From Oscarella lobularis (lineage: Eukaryota; Porifera; Homoscleromorpha; Homosclerophorida; Oscarellidae): 64,000 nt of DNA. Every line of letters begins with the position of its first letter. The first letter of the stretch is position 1. The stretch spans positions 744,001 through 808,000 of the forward strand of contig NC_089188.1 of assembly GCF_947507565.1 (NCBI RefSeq), in the 5' to 3' direction. Under the pieces are notes generated by a model. It did not search any database. It was given only the letters and a program-made list of their open reading frames with translations, and was not told the DNA's origin. This document shows, one piece after another, positions 20,281-30,998 of this stretch. The position numbers and the translations under genes are program-made.

Positions 20281-22293
20281 GGCTGACATTAGACAGTACT
20301 TATCGACTACTCCGAGCCTTACAAGCGGAGAGGACCCATCTTTGGGCGGTACTGAAGAAAGTACTCTCAAGGTATGAATCAGCACGCGCAATCCTTACTT
20401 GTTCTAATAAATCACCATTTATGCAGAAGAATTTTCGAAAAGATAGTCCTGTTTTAGACGATGTGTATAGCGCTCTCATCAAGTTTGTGAAATTTCCTCA
20501 CCTCCTGCGAGAACCGTGCAGGCTGTGGTCACAAGTGGAATTGAAAGGACGCAGAATTGCATTAACGAAGAACCGCCCTCTACACCTTGGCAAAGTCTCG
20601 GCGAATTTCCTTTCCGACTGTGACGGCGACGGCATGGTCGAACGAGTCATTTTGTCTGAATGCGGCAAAGTCTGGTGCAGAACGAGCGACGTCGAACCAG
20701 TTATTCAGCATTACTTTTCTGTTCGGAAAGGAGGCGGTGCAAAAGCTCTACATGGCCTAATAAAAATTAATCCTGTGGGCGTAACATTTTTATGTAAAAT
20801 GTTTAGGAAAATTCAGGTTTCTACGTTGGCGTGTCCATTGAGGCAATTCAGAATTGGTTGAAAACGTCGGAAACCTCGGTAAATGATTTGACCGCTAAAC
20901 GTTTTGGGTTAACTAATAAATTAATATATGTTCTGCAGCAGCGGAGGACTGTATTCGCAAATAAGGCTCCAATGCGTCCTATTGTTGCACTGTCACCAAT
21001 GGAGCGAAATCAAATTGATTTAGTTGACATGCGTGAATTTCCTCCATGCTCGTCCGATGGCAATGAATACCGCTATGTGCTCTCAGTTATCGACGTATTT
21101 AGCCGATACGTCATTTTGAGACCACTTCATCGCAAAACGGCAGCGGAAGTGTCCAAGCAACTTATTCGCATATACTGCGACATCGGAGCACCGAGATTGA
21201 TCCAATGCAACCAAGGAACAGAATTCAAAGGAGCTGTTAAGGAACTCATGAAAGTATTGGATGTGCAAATAATCACTAGTCGACCTTACCATCCACAGAG
21301 CCAGGGAAAGGTAAGGATATGCAATGATGTATTCTGCTATGAAAATATATTTCTTTTCTTAAGATTGAACGCAGCCATTGTTCTTGGAAAAACAAACTGC
21401 TTCATGACGTTCGCGTGAGCAGAACAGATGTCAGCTGGGTTGACCAGCTACCAATATACCAGCATCTTTATAACACCACTCCTCATGCCAGTTTTGGGGG
21501 TAAAGATGCATGTCTTTTAAACAAATAATAATTTACTCTTGATCTCTATGGAAGGTAACTATTCACCGTTTGAGCTTTTTCACGGTCGTCGCTGCTCGTC
21601 CCAAATCGCGCAGTGTGCCGATAAGAATGTCCGTGGCAATTTTTCATGTCTGGATGACACAAATGAAGTACAGCTATAACGCATGAAAAAACCTTATATA
21701 CGGATACATCTTTTATTAGGTGTGCGCCTTTTGCGACTCGAAACTTCTCAGTCAACTTTGGACTCTGTTTTGGCTTGCTCGGAATTGGCATCGGCAATAA
21801 GAAGCGATGGCCGAGAATGGAACGAGAAATCATCTCAGAAAATGGTGGAGAGAGAATTAAAAAGAAACCCGCCGAGCGAATACAGCGTTGGAGAAAAGGT
21901 TATAATACGAGCGTCAGTGCCAGTTGCGCCTGGTAGCAAACAACGCGGGAAACGGCTGACTGAAGTCGTTGTTACTGGAACCGTAGCAGCGCTTGATGGC
22001 GATCACATGTACAAAGTATGTATATCATATATAAGTATATTCATTGCGTAGCGTCTAAAAGAACCAACATTGTTCACAAGGTGAAATATCAATTTGGTGA
22101 CAAGGAGCACCAGGCTAGTTTGCCAGTGACAAAGCTTACTTCCTTAACAACGGCGGAAGAGAATGTGAAGCAAATGCAGGCGCGCCAAAAGTATGGAAAG
22201 GAGACGGTGTCAAGTTGTGGCCGAGGCAGGAGTGATTTCGAAATTGTGAAATTGCCTCTATCTAATTTACTTAGGGCGAAAAAGAACCCGTGA
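20281..22293 (+). CDS. Ginger-like integrase-type transposase
   Basis: The multi-exon frame starts with ADIRQYLSTTPSLTSGEDPS (20281-20370), then KNFRKDSPVLDDVYSALIKF onwards (20426-20800). The core exon (about 20818-21310) gives YVGVSIEAIQNWLKTSE and the rve catalytic domain: QIDLVDMREF with the first Asp, LSVIDVFSRYVILRPL with the second, CNQGTEFKGAV after it, and RPYHPQSQGK. The exon at about 21363-21497 opens with IERSHCSWKNKLLHDV and supplies the Glu. Later exons give YSPFELFHGRR, then YSVGEKVIIRASVPVAPG and GTVAALDGDHMYKV (a GPY/F-like SH3 fold), and KYQFGDKEHQASLPVTKL. The CNQG where most have CDQG is an Asp-to-Asn change beside the second catalytic position. The product should cut and join the element's ends in the nucleus. 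Confidence 0.75.
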
Positions 22294-22920
22294 ATGCCTA
22301 TGCTCGCTGGAATGTTCAAAGCGCCGATCATATCTTTGCTCCTACGGTTTCAATAAGGATTGCTGCTTGAAGAACTCAACCAAGCAGAAGCTCTGTACCG
22401 TCTTACCTCACAACACAGCGTCTATTGTGAAAAAGGTATGTACTCCAAGGCTTCGGACGATTTTTGCTTAGTTTAATCATATGGTTTAATTAAATCTACG
22501 CAGAGAAAGGAAAACCAATGCGATTTTCTTTCAGCGACATCAGACACGCAAAAAACCGCGCAAAGTATTCCAGTAGACGGTATATAAAATGTCATAAAAC
22601 GTCCTTCATTAAAACATCTTAAAAATGGTTTAAATTTGTTGATAGATTCGACGGTCTTGTCCAGCGAGAACTTGTCTGTCTCGTCGAATCATGGCAAATT
22701 CACGTCAGTTCCGTCGCCAACGTTGTCCTTTCGATCTTCGTCGCCGCCTAGGAATGGTTGTTTGACATCATTTTTATTATTACATATCATCATGTTCAAT
22801 CAGACGTTGAGTTGTATTCATGGCCGGAAAGTTGTTTTAAGCAGTACGACGAAAGCACGCAGGAAGTTTCGGTCAGGAGCGTTGGCTAAAAATAGTTTCG
22901 CGATATTTATCTTTTAAGCA

Positions 22921-23830
22921 GGAAGTTATAAAGAAACTTGACGGAAAGGACAAAAGGACAATTGGAACAGTTGCCGGCTGTGACCTGAGTCCTAGTGACC
23001 TCGTCCCGCTATGGAATAACGGTTGGCTGACCGACAACGTAAGAAAGCCACTGTTTTCAACATAAAACACAATACCTTTCTTAGATAATTAACGCTTTTC
23101 TTGCAATTACAACTGAGTGCATTCCATCAACGCAACAAAATGTTTTTGTCATGGACCCAATATGGTCTACACTTCTTAAGAATAAAAGGTTCGACGATCT
23201 TTCTCGATGGACGTTACTCCGGAGTAAGAACAACTAATAGCCTATCACAAAGAGAATATAACATAGAATATCTTGAAGCGTATTAAAAGCATTGAAGAAC
23301 TTAACTACCTTGTCATGCTTATTCATGACACATGCCATTGGCTACTTGGTGTAGGTAGTGTTCATCGCTGAATGCACATGTTACTTTGTAGGCTGTTTCG
23401 CTGAAGACTCAGCAAGTGTTTGTTTTGGACCCTCTTGGAGAGAATAACGAGCATTGGGCAACACTAATTAAGTAAGTACTTGTATTTATCTCTAATCTGC
23501 CGAATGAAGCAGAATGACTGAGTGCTGTTTAGAAAACTAATGTCTGTAATGATCAGTGCAATACCCACAAAACAATGGTCGTGCTCGTACTGCAGTGAAT
23601 GGGTTTTTTCTTGGCCGATATTTCCCTTGGCGTAAAGATAAACGTGTTCTGTTTTAGGGACCCTTTCCCAAACAAGAAAACAGCTTCGACTGCGGAGTAT
23701 TCGTCATAACGGTAATTCAAATTGTGAAAGAATGTAATGGCAAATCACTTACCAGGTTTAATTTTTCAGCACTTTCGTTTCTCTTGCAGAGAAAAATAGA
23801 TTTCAATCAGGTTTTGAATTCCAGCTAGAG
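22921..23830 (+). CDS. Ulp1-like C48 cysteine peptidase of the transposon
   Basis: Exons with short introns match the SUMO-protease fold. The first two (22921-23038 and 23087-23189) give LVPLWNNGWLTDN and IINAFLAITTECI, the WLNDEIIN substrate-groove motif of Ulp1. The next (23392-23471) has AVSLKTQQVFVLDPL and NNEHWATLI with the catalytic His. The last (about 23658-23712) has FPKQENSFDCGVFVIT with the oxyanion Gln and nucleophile Cys. The Asp between His and Cys is probably on a short unplaced exon. In Ginger and related transposons such domains are fused to the integrase, and the same strand and spacing suggest one spliced transcript here. A linker rich in Ser and Pro lies at 22640-22760. 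Confidence 0.7.
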
Positions 23831-23879
23831 TTTTTAATTCATTGGCGAAATGACTCGCTGTCACTAATAGAAGGACATG

Positions 23880-24560
23880 CCTAATATCAGGAAGTGGGCT
23901 ACAGAAGTAATGTGGACAAAAATGAAGAAAAGAGACATCGCTGACATTGTGTCAGAAAAAACTAATATTTCTGATGCATCAATAACGCAGAGGTAATAAT
24001 TGCGTTTGGAAATATTTATAATATACTGTTGTTGATAATATTGAATATAAGGATGGAACAACTGACTCCAAGTAATGTTGAAAAAATTATTTGCAGTGAC
24101 GTCGGCGTGTTACAAGAAGTATTTCGCAAAAAGGTGCTCCGCTTATCTATATACGTTTTTTTGCAAAAGCCTTCTTTAGCACGCTCCGAAAGACACAACT
24201 GTATTGAGGCGAAAAAACGGTAAGTAAAAGTTAGCAATTAAGTTACGTATATTATCGGCATATCCTACCCAAAGGAAAATGTTTTTTGGCTGAACCTCTT
24301 AAAGAGAAGGCATGCAAAACTCTGCAAGATATGCTGGAAAAGGAGTTACTCAGACCCGGCCACAAGAAGACGAGTTTTCTACACTTTGACGTTCAAGCCT
24401 TCTCTAACGTAAGAAAGACTTTTGGACTATGGAACAGCATTACCCACCTCATTTTAGCTATCAACCATGTTCGATCATGTGCTGCCAGAAGCCATGATTT
24501 TATTATTGGAAAATGAAGTAGGCTGTTGCAGGGCGAAGGTGAATAAAAACTAATCTCAGC
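23880..24560 (+). CDS. C-terminal exons of the transposon gene, function unknown
   Basis: Short plus-strand exons continue after the peptidase: RKWATEVMWTKMKKRDIADI (23890), MEQLTPSNVEKIICSDVGVL (about 24053), AEPLKEKACKTLQDMLEKEL (24289) and a piece reading FDHVLPEAMILLLENE (24470-24516). They look helical and charged and are separated by plausible introns. No domain is recognised. The last piece contains 26 bases also found at 48550-48575 on the other strand. Confidence 0.35.
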
Positions 24561-26700
24561 GGCATTCATTGTAAATCGTATCATTTTAGGCAATACAGTA
24601 TCTTGCATCTAATATGCCGCGTTTACAAGCATTCAAAAATTATTCGCGAAATTTATTTTGTCTTGTGTTATTTGTGTGGATAACAAAATGTATCTTCATC
24701 ACGTGGTCGCGACGCAAAGACGAAGAGAGCGTTTTACGGCTCCTGCCGTTACTGCAGCAGCGAAAATTAGCGCAACAAAGCTAGCTAAGAACGAAAACAC
24801 TGTATTGGTTAAGTAAAGTTTGAATGGGCTCCTTTCAGGAATACAACTGCGAATTCCGCCGAGCAGATGCTAAAAGACAAACTCTTGAAACTCTTGAAAC
24901 TGCAGGTTGGAATTCCAACTAAAGAAAAAGATGTCTCCTCCATTTCTCGACCGATCGCGGCCGCTAAGCGTCTAAAACGAGATTCGAACGCTTGCATGGG
25001 ACTTTCTGAGCAACACCTACCTGAATCGACACTCCTGCACTAACCACACGATGTGGCACGACGACTACGGCGCCAATGCCACCGATTTTCTTCAGCCCAA
25101 TCGCGCTCTCCCCCTAATCGCAATGGAGGTGGATTCCAACAATGCAACATAAAAATTTACAGTAAGAATCCTATCTAGGACGTGAAAATCCTATAACTTC
25201 CTTCTCCATTAGCAGTCAGTCCTTTCACCTTCTTCACGGAGACGTGGATAACCTGATAGGACATCAAGCAGACAAAGGAAGTCCATCAGTGCTGCAGATG
25301 CAACGAGCCGATCGAAGCCAGTGCTATTGGTCACTTGAGACAGACAGATGCAGGAAGTAGCTGAAGCGGTAAAGGAAGTAGCGACAGTTACATCCTGCAT
25401 GAGAAAGTCGGTAAGAAACATTTTTCTCTTTTTTACTCACATTTTTCTCCGTTTAACTCACATTGTTTATCTTTATCCTGGGTATGACGCTCTAAACTGC
25501 TCTTGGGTCCTGAGCAAGACCCAGTGAAAAAAACTGCTCCTACGGGGTCCTTGGCAAGACCCCGTGAACAAAAACTGCCCGAAGATAAGGGAAAAGGCTG
25601 TTCATTTTTTGTTTTTTATTAAAATAAAGTCTCTGTACCATGCCCTTTCCTTCATGGCGGCAGCAGCGCACGCGGGGTGCACCACCCCGCCGGTGCCCTA
25701 ACTAACGCACACCTATCTAATCCTCTAGCCTAATCTAATGTATGCCTAATATAATCCCAGCGCCTTGAAGAGACAGAAGTGTGGATCGTGTTGTGCGCCT
25801 CTAAGCAGCATTCTCATGCTAATATTAATCAATACACAAAAAAATCAATGGTCATTTCACATCATCTTTTCTGATACGAGAGCGCCCACGTCGATACCGA
25901 CATCATATAATATGCTAGAAAGACAGAAAGACGTGATCTGAGTTCATAACTTTTTATCACTTCCTTGAAATAGATGGAGATGAAGTAATCAGCTGACATG
26001 AGATTGTCTCTTGTTCTGGCTAGAGGATCTTGACACTGATACTTCAAAATAATTCAGTTGGGGGCCTTACCTATGTTCTCTCGCCCTTTTATTGCCATAT
26101 TGGGATCGAATTTCTGTCGCGTACCGTACTCACTCAGTTGGGTAATATCGCAAGAAATAAACCTTAGATCCAGATGATAGATGCTTCTATTTTTTGACGT
26201 TCAGCGGTGTTTCTGTTTTTCGCACCTTCCACATTCGAAGAGGAAATATCCAAAACTAAGAAATTCATATCATCAATAAATATGGAAGGTATAAATTTTA
26301 ATGTGACACTATGATTCTCCAAAACGCTTCTGACTTGGAATTATGACCCACCGAGGACTAAACAGAAGAGACAAATCGTCTAAAAACTTTTTCTTCACCA
26401 GTGCCCAAGAAGTGTACCTGTAAGAGTCGTCAAGAATCGTCCCAATCGTCAATGGATCAAACGTCGCGCCATTTCTCTCTTCGTTCTAATCTGTTCGGAA
26501 GCAGCAGAAAAAAGACTTGAAGACGACAACGGCTCAAACAAGCCTAGAAGAGCCATTTCTGTAAAGGAGAAATGCCCTAACACTTTCTTTTTCGGCAGAA
26601 TGTCCGTTTTGGAACGACCTGAGTCCAGAAAAACACCACTTCTCCTTCTTCGTGCGTGTATGGCACTGCATGGCTTGCTGCAAAACTCGCAAGCTTTCGC
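24561..26700. other. 3' part of the transposon, no confident gene
   Basis: Short open pieces occur (for example 24830-25020, EYNCEFRRADAKRQTLETLE) but nothing recognisable. Two similar hairpins stand at about 25507-25526 (GGGTCCTGAGCAAGACCC) and 25544-25563 (GGGGTCCTTGGCAAGACCCC), each followed by GTGAA and an A run. AATAAA-like signals occur at 25624. Confidence 0.4.
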
Positions 26701-26712
26701 GTGATACGGGAG

Positions 26713-26856
26713 ACGATGCGAAATGTTTTGAAGGCAAAGATGACGATGCGAAACGTTTTGCAGGCAAAGATGACGATGCGAAACGTTTTGCAGGCAGGGA
26801 AGCAGCGTAATACGGGAAACAACGCCGGTCTCGTTATCGAAGCATTTTGCAGGCAA
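26713..26856 (-). repeat. Subterminal repeats of the Ginger-like element
   Basis: Three tandem units of about 31-33 bp (GATGCGAAACGTTTTGCAGG CAAAGATGAC), plus one more core near 26838-26856, all carry GCCTGCAAAACGTTTCGC on the minus strand. This is the same motif as the left end in inverted orientation, so these are likely transposase binding sites. Confidence 0.7.
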
Positions 26857-26984
26857 GGACGGTGATGCCATTTACGCAGAAATGCGCGGTCCCTATAGTT
26901 ACTGCGTAATACACACATACGGGCAGCGTCGCAAGGTAAAATGACACTGGTTATCCGGGGACAAGTGTATTGTCCGGGTACTGG

Positions 26985-27011
26985 TACAAGAAACAATTTG
27001 CAGGCGTAACA
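26985..27011 (-). repeat. Right terminal inverted repeat of the Ginger-like element
   Basis: CAAGAAACAATTTGCAGGCG then TAACA; the complement of the left end with few differences. The satellite resumes immediately after. Confidence 0.75.
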
Positions 27012-27950
27012 GGCACACATCATCCTTCGCTTGATTAAAAAAGAAACGAAGGACGAGTGCCGTCATTCTTCGCATATTTACAAAAAAAAGCGAAGGATGA
27101 GTGACGCCATTCTTCGCATGATTACAAAAGAAGCGAAGGATGAGTGCCGTCATCATTCGCATTATTACTAAAGAAGCGAAGAATGAGTGCCGTCATCTTT
27201 CGCATGATTAAAAAAGAAGCGAAGAATGAGTGCCGTAATCCTTCGCATGATTACTAAAGAAGAGACGGATGAGTGTCGTCATCCTTCGCATGATTAAAAA
27301 AGAAGCGAAGAATGAGTGCCGTCATCATTCGCATAATTAGTAGAAAAGCGAATGTTGATAGCCGTCATCCTTCGCATTATTACAAAAGAAGCGAAGGATT
27401 AGTGCCGTCACCCTTCGCATGATTACTAAAGAAGCGAAGGATGACTGCCGTCATCCTTCGCATGATTACGAAGGAAACAAAGGATGAGTGCCGTCACTCT
27501 TCGCATGATTACAATTGTAGAAGACAAAGGATGAGTGCCGTCATCCTTCGAATGATTAGAAAGAAGCGAAGGATGAGTGCGGTCATCTAAGCTTAGCATG
27601 ATTACAAGAGAAGCGAAGGATGAGTACGGTAATCCTTCGCATGATTACTAAAGAAGAGACGGATTAGTGCCGTCATCCTTCGTATAATTAGTAAAGAAGC
27701 GAAGGATGAGTGCCGTCATCCTTCGCATGATTACTAAAGAAGCGAAGGAAGAGTGACGTCATCCTTCGCATGATTACTAAAGGAGCGAAGGATGAGTGCC
27801 GTCATCCTTCGCATGATTACAAAATAAACGAAGAATGAGTGCCGTCATCCTTTGCATAATTAGTAAAAAAGCTTAGGATGACTGCCGCCATCCTTCGCAT
27901 GATTGCAAAAGAAACGAAGGATGAGTGCCATCATTCTTCGCATGATTAAC
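27012..27950. repeat. Hairpin satellite array, right part (about 22 units)
   Basis: The same 43-bp hairpin unit as at 14461-16815, in the same orientation, with similar variants (CATTCGCATAATTAGTAAAA, GTTGATAGCCGTCATCC). It ends at ATTAACAAG near 27950. Confidence 0.95.
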
Positions 27951-28387
27951 AAGTTTTTTTCGAGAAAAATATCTCTGTATGCATGCAGTAAATTGTACAA
28001 ATGTTATTGGTACAATTTAGTAATGTGTGTGAGTTAACGGAGGGGAGTGTTTGGTAGAAAACTCGTGATATGTTGTGGATTTAATAGACATGTAAGACTC
28101 TTACTTCTGAAGAATTGGATGTATATTTTTTACCTTTGACTTCTCGTTCTTTAGGTGATGTGCGTCCGTACGACGTGACGTAGTACGAGGTGAACCAGTT
28201 GGGTCTGGAATTTGATAGTCCTCATCACCCCATTTTTGATGTCTAGAAAAATTTGTATAATATAGAAGGTAGAGTCAATTGTTTTTGGTACGGGAAGGAG
28301 AAGCAGAAAAGCGCGTCAAAGTTCGCGACGTTCGCGATTGCTGCAGCAATTCCTCGTCTTTTTCATTTTGCGTCATTCGATGTCGCC
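27951..28387. other. Stretch without a gene
   Basis: AT-rich sequence after the array and a short open piece from 28253. Nothing recognised. Confidence 0.4.
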
Positions 28388-28821
28388 TTAAACAGAACAG
28401 ACGCTATCAGCAACGTCTCCGCGGATCGAAGGAGTCCGACCTCTTTCTCCACTCACACTTCCGATGTTCGTTGTCGTCGCTCTTCGTTCCTTTTTTGGTT
28501 GTCCGCGCTGATGCGTCGGCTGGCGTTTGACTTTGAGCGGAGTGCTCGCTCGGTCCTTTGTCGACGAAGTGATAACTCGGTTCATTCGAGAGGAAGAGTG
28601 AATCGTCTCGCTCGATCCTATTCCTAAAACAAACGGGTGCCGCGACGTTCGAGGGATGGGGTCTCGCTATTTCGACGAACGATTTTGAGTTCGAGTTCGC
28701 TGGCGATTTTTTTTCCCGAAGTCGTTCGCGTCCGTGGGATCTTTGTGGTCTTGATCGCTTTGCGCTTTTTCTTCTTTGTCGCTTGCGGCTGTTCGGCGTC
28801 GGTTGGCTTTCGTTCTTCCAT
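28388..28821 (-). CDS. Possible small basic protein, divergent from RING-CH gene 1
   Basis: An ATG at 28821 opens MEERKPTDAEQPQATKKKKR, then KTTKIPRTRTTSGKKIA and ELELKIVRRNSETPSLERR, a strongly basic sequence with a nuclear-localisation-like KKKKRK. A downstream piece (28585-28388) is again Lys/Arg/Ser-rich and could be a second exon. It lies 150 bp from the RING-CH gene start, on the other strand, so the two may share a promoter. No family is recognised, and low-complexity coding by chance is possible. Confidence 0.3.
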
Positions 28822-28971
28822 TTCTTCGTGGAAAGTCTCAGTTCAAAGCACGTAGAGCGTTCTATCGCTTACATTTTCTTTCGTTTTCACGCGACCATTG
28901 AAAGTGAAGTGCGTTAAGATGGAAGTCTCATTTGTGAGCGTTTACATAGGTCTACTTGTGTGTTTGAAGAC

Positions 28972-29445
28972 ATGTCGGTGTGTTTCATCTGTCTCGAGGA
29001 TTTAGCGACCAGCGGCGCTGATAGAATTTGCGTTTGCCAGCGTTGTGAAAAGGGGATGCATCGCGCGTGCTGGCTGCACTTTCGGCGGGTGTGTGGGAAT
29101 GATACGCTCTGGTGCCCGAATTGTCGAGAGAAAGTCGGTAGGTTAACCAGTAAAAGTATAAAGTGACTGTCGGCGTTAGGCCTTTTGGTAGATCCATGGG
29201 CCGTCGTAATGCCGCCCTTGAGGATTGTGTCGACGTACTGAGTGCCTGGAGACGACGCGTGGGAAGTCTACATGGACCTCTGGGGATGTAACGACATGAT
29301 CGACGCTCAGTTTAGAAAAGTTTGCATCGTGCGAGAGCGCATTCTTGATCTGCGTGTGCAGATTGGTCAGCTGGAGGACGAAATTAGCGGCCGGGAAAAT
29401 CGGATCGCCTATTACGAAGTACTATTGGGTTTTCTTCGCGGGTAG
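28972..29445 (+). CDS. Small RING-CH-like protein with helical tail, copy 1
   Basis: Two exons, 28972-29137 and 29243-29445, splice in phase to 122 residues. Exon 1 is a zinc finger: CFIC, then ICVCQRC, GMHRACW and CPNCREKVG, giving C-x2-C, C-x-C, H-x2-C, C-x2-C as in RING-CH (MARCH-type) E3 ligases, though several families share this pattern. Exon 2 is helical and acidic, ending in ISGRENRIAYYEVLLGFLRG. No membrane segment is seen, unlike MARCH proteins. The acceptor after TACTGAG is chosen because the next frame is closed upstream and copy 3 splices at the same place (TGCCT). AATAAA at 29511-29516 lies 66 bp after the stop. It has paralogues at 32840 and 41840; I infer a ubiquitin or SUMO ligase role only from the finger. 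Confidence 0.7.
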
Positions 29446-29510
29446 CCAGATTTGTTTGGTTTTTTCTGCTAGTTGGGTTACTTGTTGGGTTCCTTTTTTT
29501 GCGTTCTGAG

Positions 29511-29516
29511 AATAAA
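29511..29516 (+). terminator. Polyadenylation signal of RING-CH copy 1
   Basis: AATAAA 66 bp beyond the stop codon; matching signals follow copies 2 and 3. Confidence 0.6.
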
Positions 29517-29871
29517 GTAGATGGTTCGATTGCATTGTTGGTCGCGGAAGAACGGGGTCGCGTCACGTTTAGTGTGTAGACCTTTCGGGCTTGCAGACGC
29601 CTGGGCAGGGACTGTAGACGTGCGTGGGCGGTTAACGGTTCGTGACGGGGAATATATACCGACGCGATCTGGAGAAATGTCTTCATGATGGCCGAAAGAA
29701 GAGAGATATAGTGGGCGCGATCGTCGAAAAGCGAACAGGATTGGTCCATGTTGGGGCGCTGGAGTGGAAACCTTCCCACGCCTGCATGCACGTGCAGGGA
29801 ATCGAGTTGCATGATTAGGAGCCTCTTTGTTTGGAGCGGTCATTCATCGACGATCAATCGTTCGTTGAGGC
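29517..29871. other. Spacer between RING-CH copy 1 and GPLHV copy 1
   Basis: GC-rich spacer with no gene supported. It contains TATATA at 29652-29657 before GPLHV copy 1. Confidence 0.35.
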
Positions 29872-30244
29872 ATGTCGGAGGAAATGACGGGATTGGACGG
29901 TCCAATTGATTTTGCACGGCTCTCGGTGGGAGATATCAGAGCGAGAGCGGAAGCGGCGTGTTCAGTCGGGGAGTTCGATTTGTCCAGATTGGGTCCGCTA
30001 CATGTACTTGAAAGGAAATATAACGGTTCGTTGCGACCGCAACGTCGCGTTCGGGCAGATGGTTTACTTGGAGCTGTTGAGGAAGGAGCGGGAGTTCGTA
30101 GCGGACGCGCAGTCACGCCTGAAGCTGGCGCAAAAAATCTTGCGCAAGAGCAAGAAAAGGTTCGCTCTGTGCGACGTGCGGCGGCTTTTTTTTGAGAAAG
30201 CTAAATTGAGCGTGTGCCGCGACGCAGATCGACGTCTAGTCTGA
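29872..30244 (+). CDS. GPLHV-family small coiled-coil protein, copy 1 (frame break)
   Basis: The first frame (from the ATG at 29872) reads MSEEMTGLDGPIDFARLSVG and then DLSRLGPLHVLERKYNG. The rest of the family sequence continues in the next frame as ITVRCDRNVAFGQMVYLELL and later FFEKAKLSVCRDADRRLV, ending at 30244. The comparison is with the intact copy at 34974: shared points are GPLHV, the CD-plus-VA block, a Leu/Lys/Arg-rich helix, the F..AKL..C.DA..R end and overall length. One base is out of phase near 30013-30020. This copy is therefore either a pseudogene or carries a sequence error. No known family is recognised. Confidence 0.55.
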
Positions 30245-30279
30245 CGTACGACGTTCGCGTACGAGACAGTGTGGTGTTT

Positions 30280-30860
30280 TCGTTTTTCGTTTTTGTTGAT
30301 GTTTTTGTTTGTTTTTTCGAGACTAATAAGCAATTTGAAATCATGTTAGAAAGCGTGACTTCGGCGAATAATCCGCGATGGGGTGAAAAACGAAAAGGGG
30401 GCCAGAAAAGTCGTGAGTAGACATACGGGCAACATACAAAAGTAATGTGAATTTCAAAAGTTTGTGACGTGAAAGCGCAGGTGTGGAGATTGTTGAGAAA
30501 CTAATGGATGTAATCTATGGATTAAACTGGGAAGGAGTGAAGTGCGCATGCGCGCATAGGATTGTTCAACCATTTTGTTTTTTTTTCGGTTTTGGTTTGT
30601 TTTTTGACACTAATAAGCTGATTGTGAATTTGGAATGATATTAAAATGCGTGACTTGGGCGAATAATACGCGGTGTCGCCGAAAAACGAAAGGGGGCCCC
30701 GGTAGCGGAAAAGTCGTGAAAAGACATACGGACAACATACGAAAGTAATGTGAATTTGAAAAGTTTGTGACGTGAAAGCCCAGGTGTGGAGATTGTTGAG
30801 AAACTAATGGATGAAACTAGGAAGGGGTAAAGTGGGCATGCGTGCATGTGATTATTGTGT
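30280..30860 (+). repeat. Diverged tandem duplication, about 290-bp unit
   Basis: Copies at about 30280-30565 and 30575-30855 share blocks such as GTGACGTGAAAGC, CAGGTGTGGAGATTGTTGAG and CATACGG-CAACATAC-AAAGT, with small indels. Non-coding in appearance; it separates GPLHV copy 1 from the RPA-like gene. Confidence 0.8.
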
Positions 30861-30998
30861 TCAACGGAACTTTTATTAATTTTTGAAAAAGGATTGTTCA
30901 AAAAAAGAACTGAAGTGATCACAAAAAACTGAACACAATTTCGAAAAGTTGAACCTCTGTCAAATGACGTAGTTCAAAAACAGATAAAGTTGATAAGT

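Larger units (their letters stand above)
16816..27011 (+). mobile_element. Ginger-like DNA transposon inserted in the satellite
   Basis: A 10.2-kb element lying precisely between the two halves of the hairpin satellite. Its ends are imperfect inverted repeats: TGTGTTGCCTGCAAAATGTT on the left and, on the opposite strand, TGTTACGCCTGCAAATTGTT on the right, both continuing TCTTG. The GCCTGCAAA motif recurs inside both ends. Inside, on plus, are an rve-type integrase with a GPY/F-like tail and a Ulp1-like C48 peptidase, both with introns. Integrase plus Ulp1 or OTU peptidase and TGT ends fit the Ginger superfamily. Flanks are GTGC and GGCA, so an exact 4-bp target duplication is not clear. No polymerase, packaging ATPase or capsid gene is seen, which argues against a Polinton. 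Confidence 0.8.

Noticed and set aside
16816-27011. Polinton/Maverick element
   Set aside because: Integrase plus a cysteine peptidase would fit, but no protein-primed polymerase, packaging ATPase or capsid gene is seen and the peptidase looks like Ulp1.
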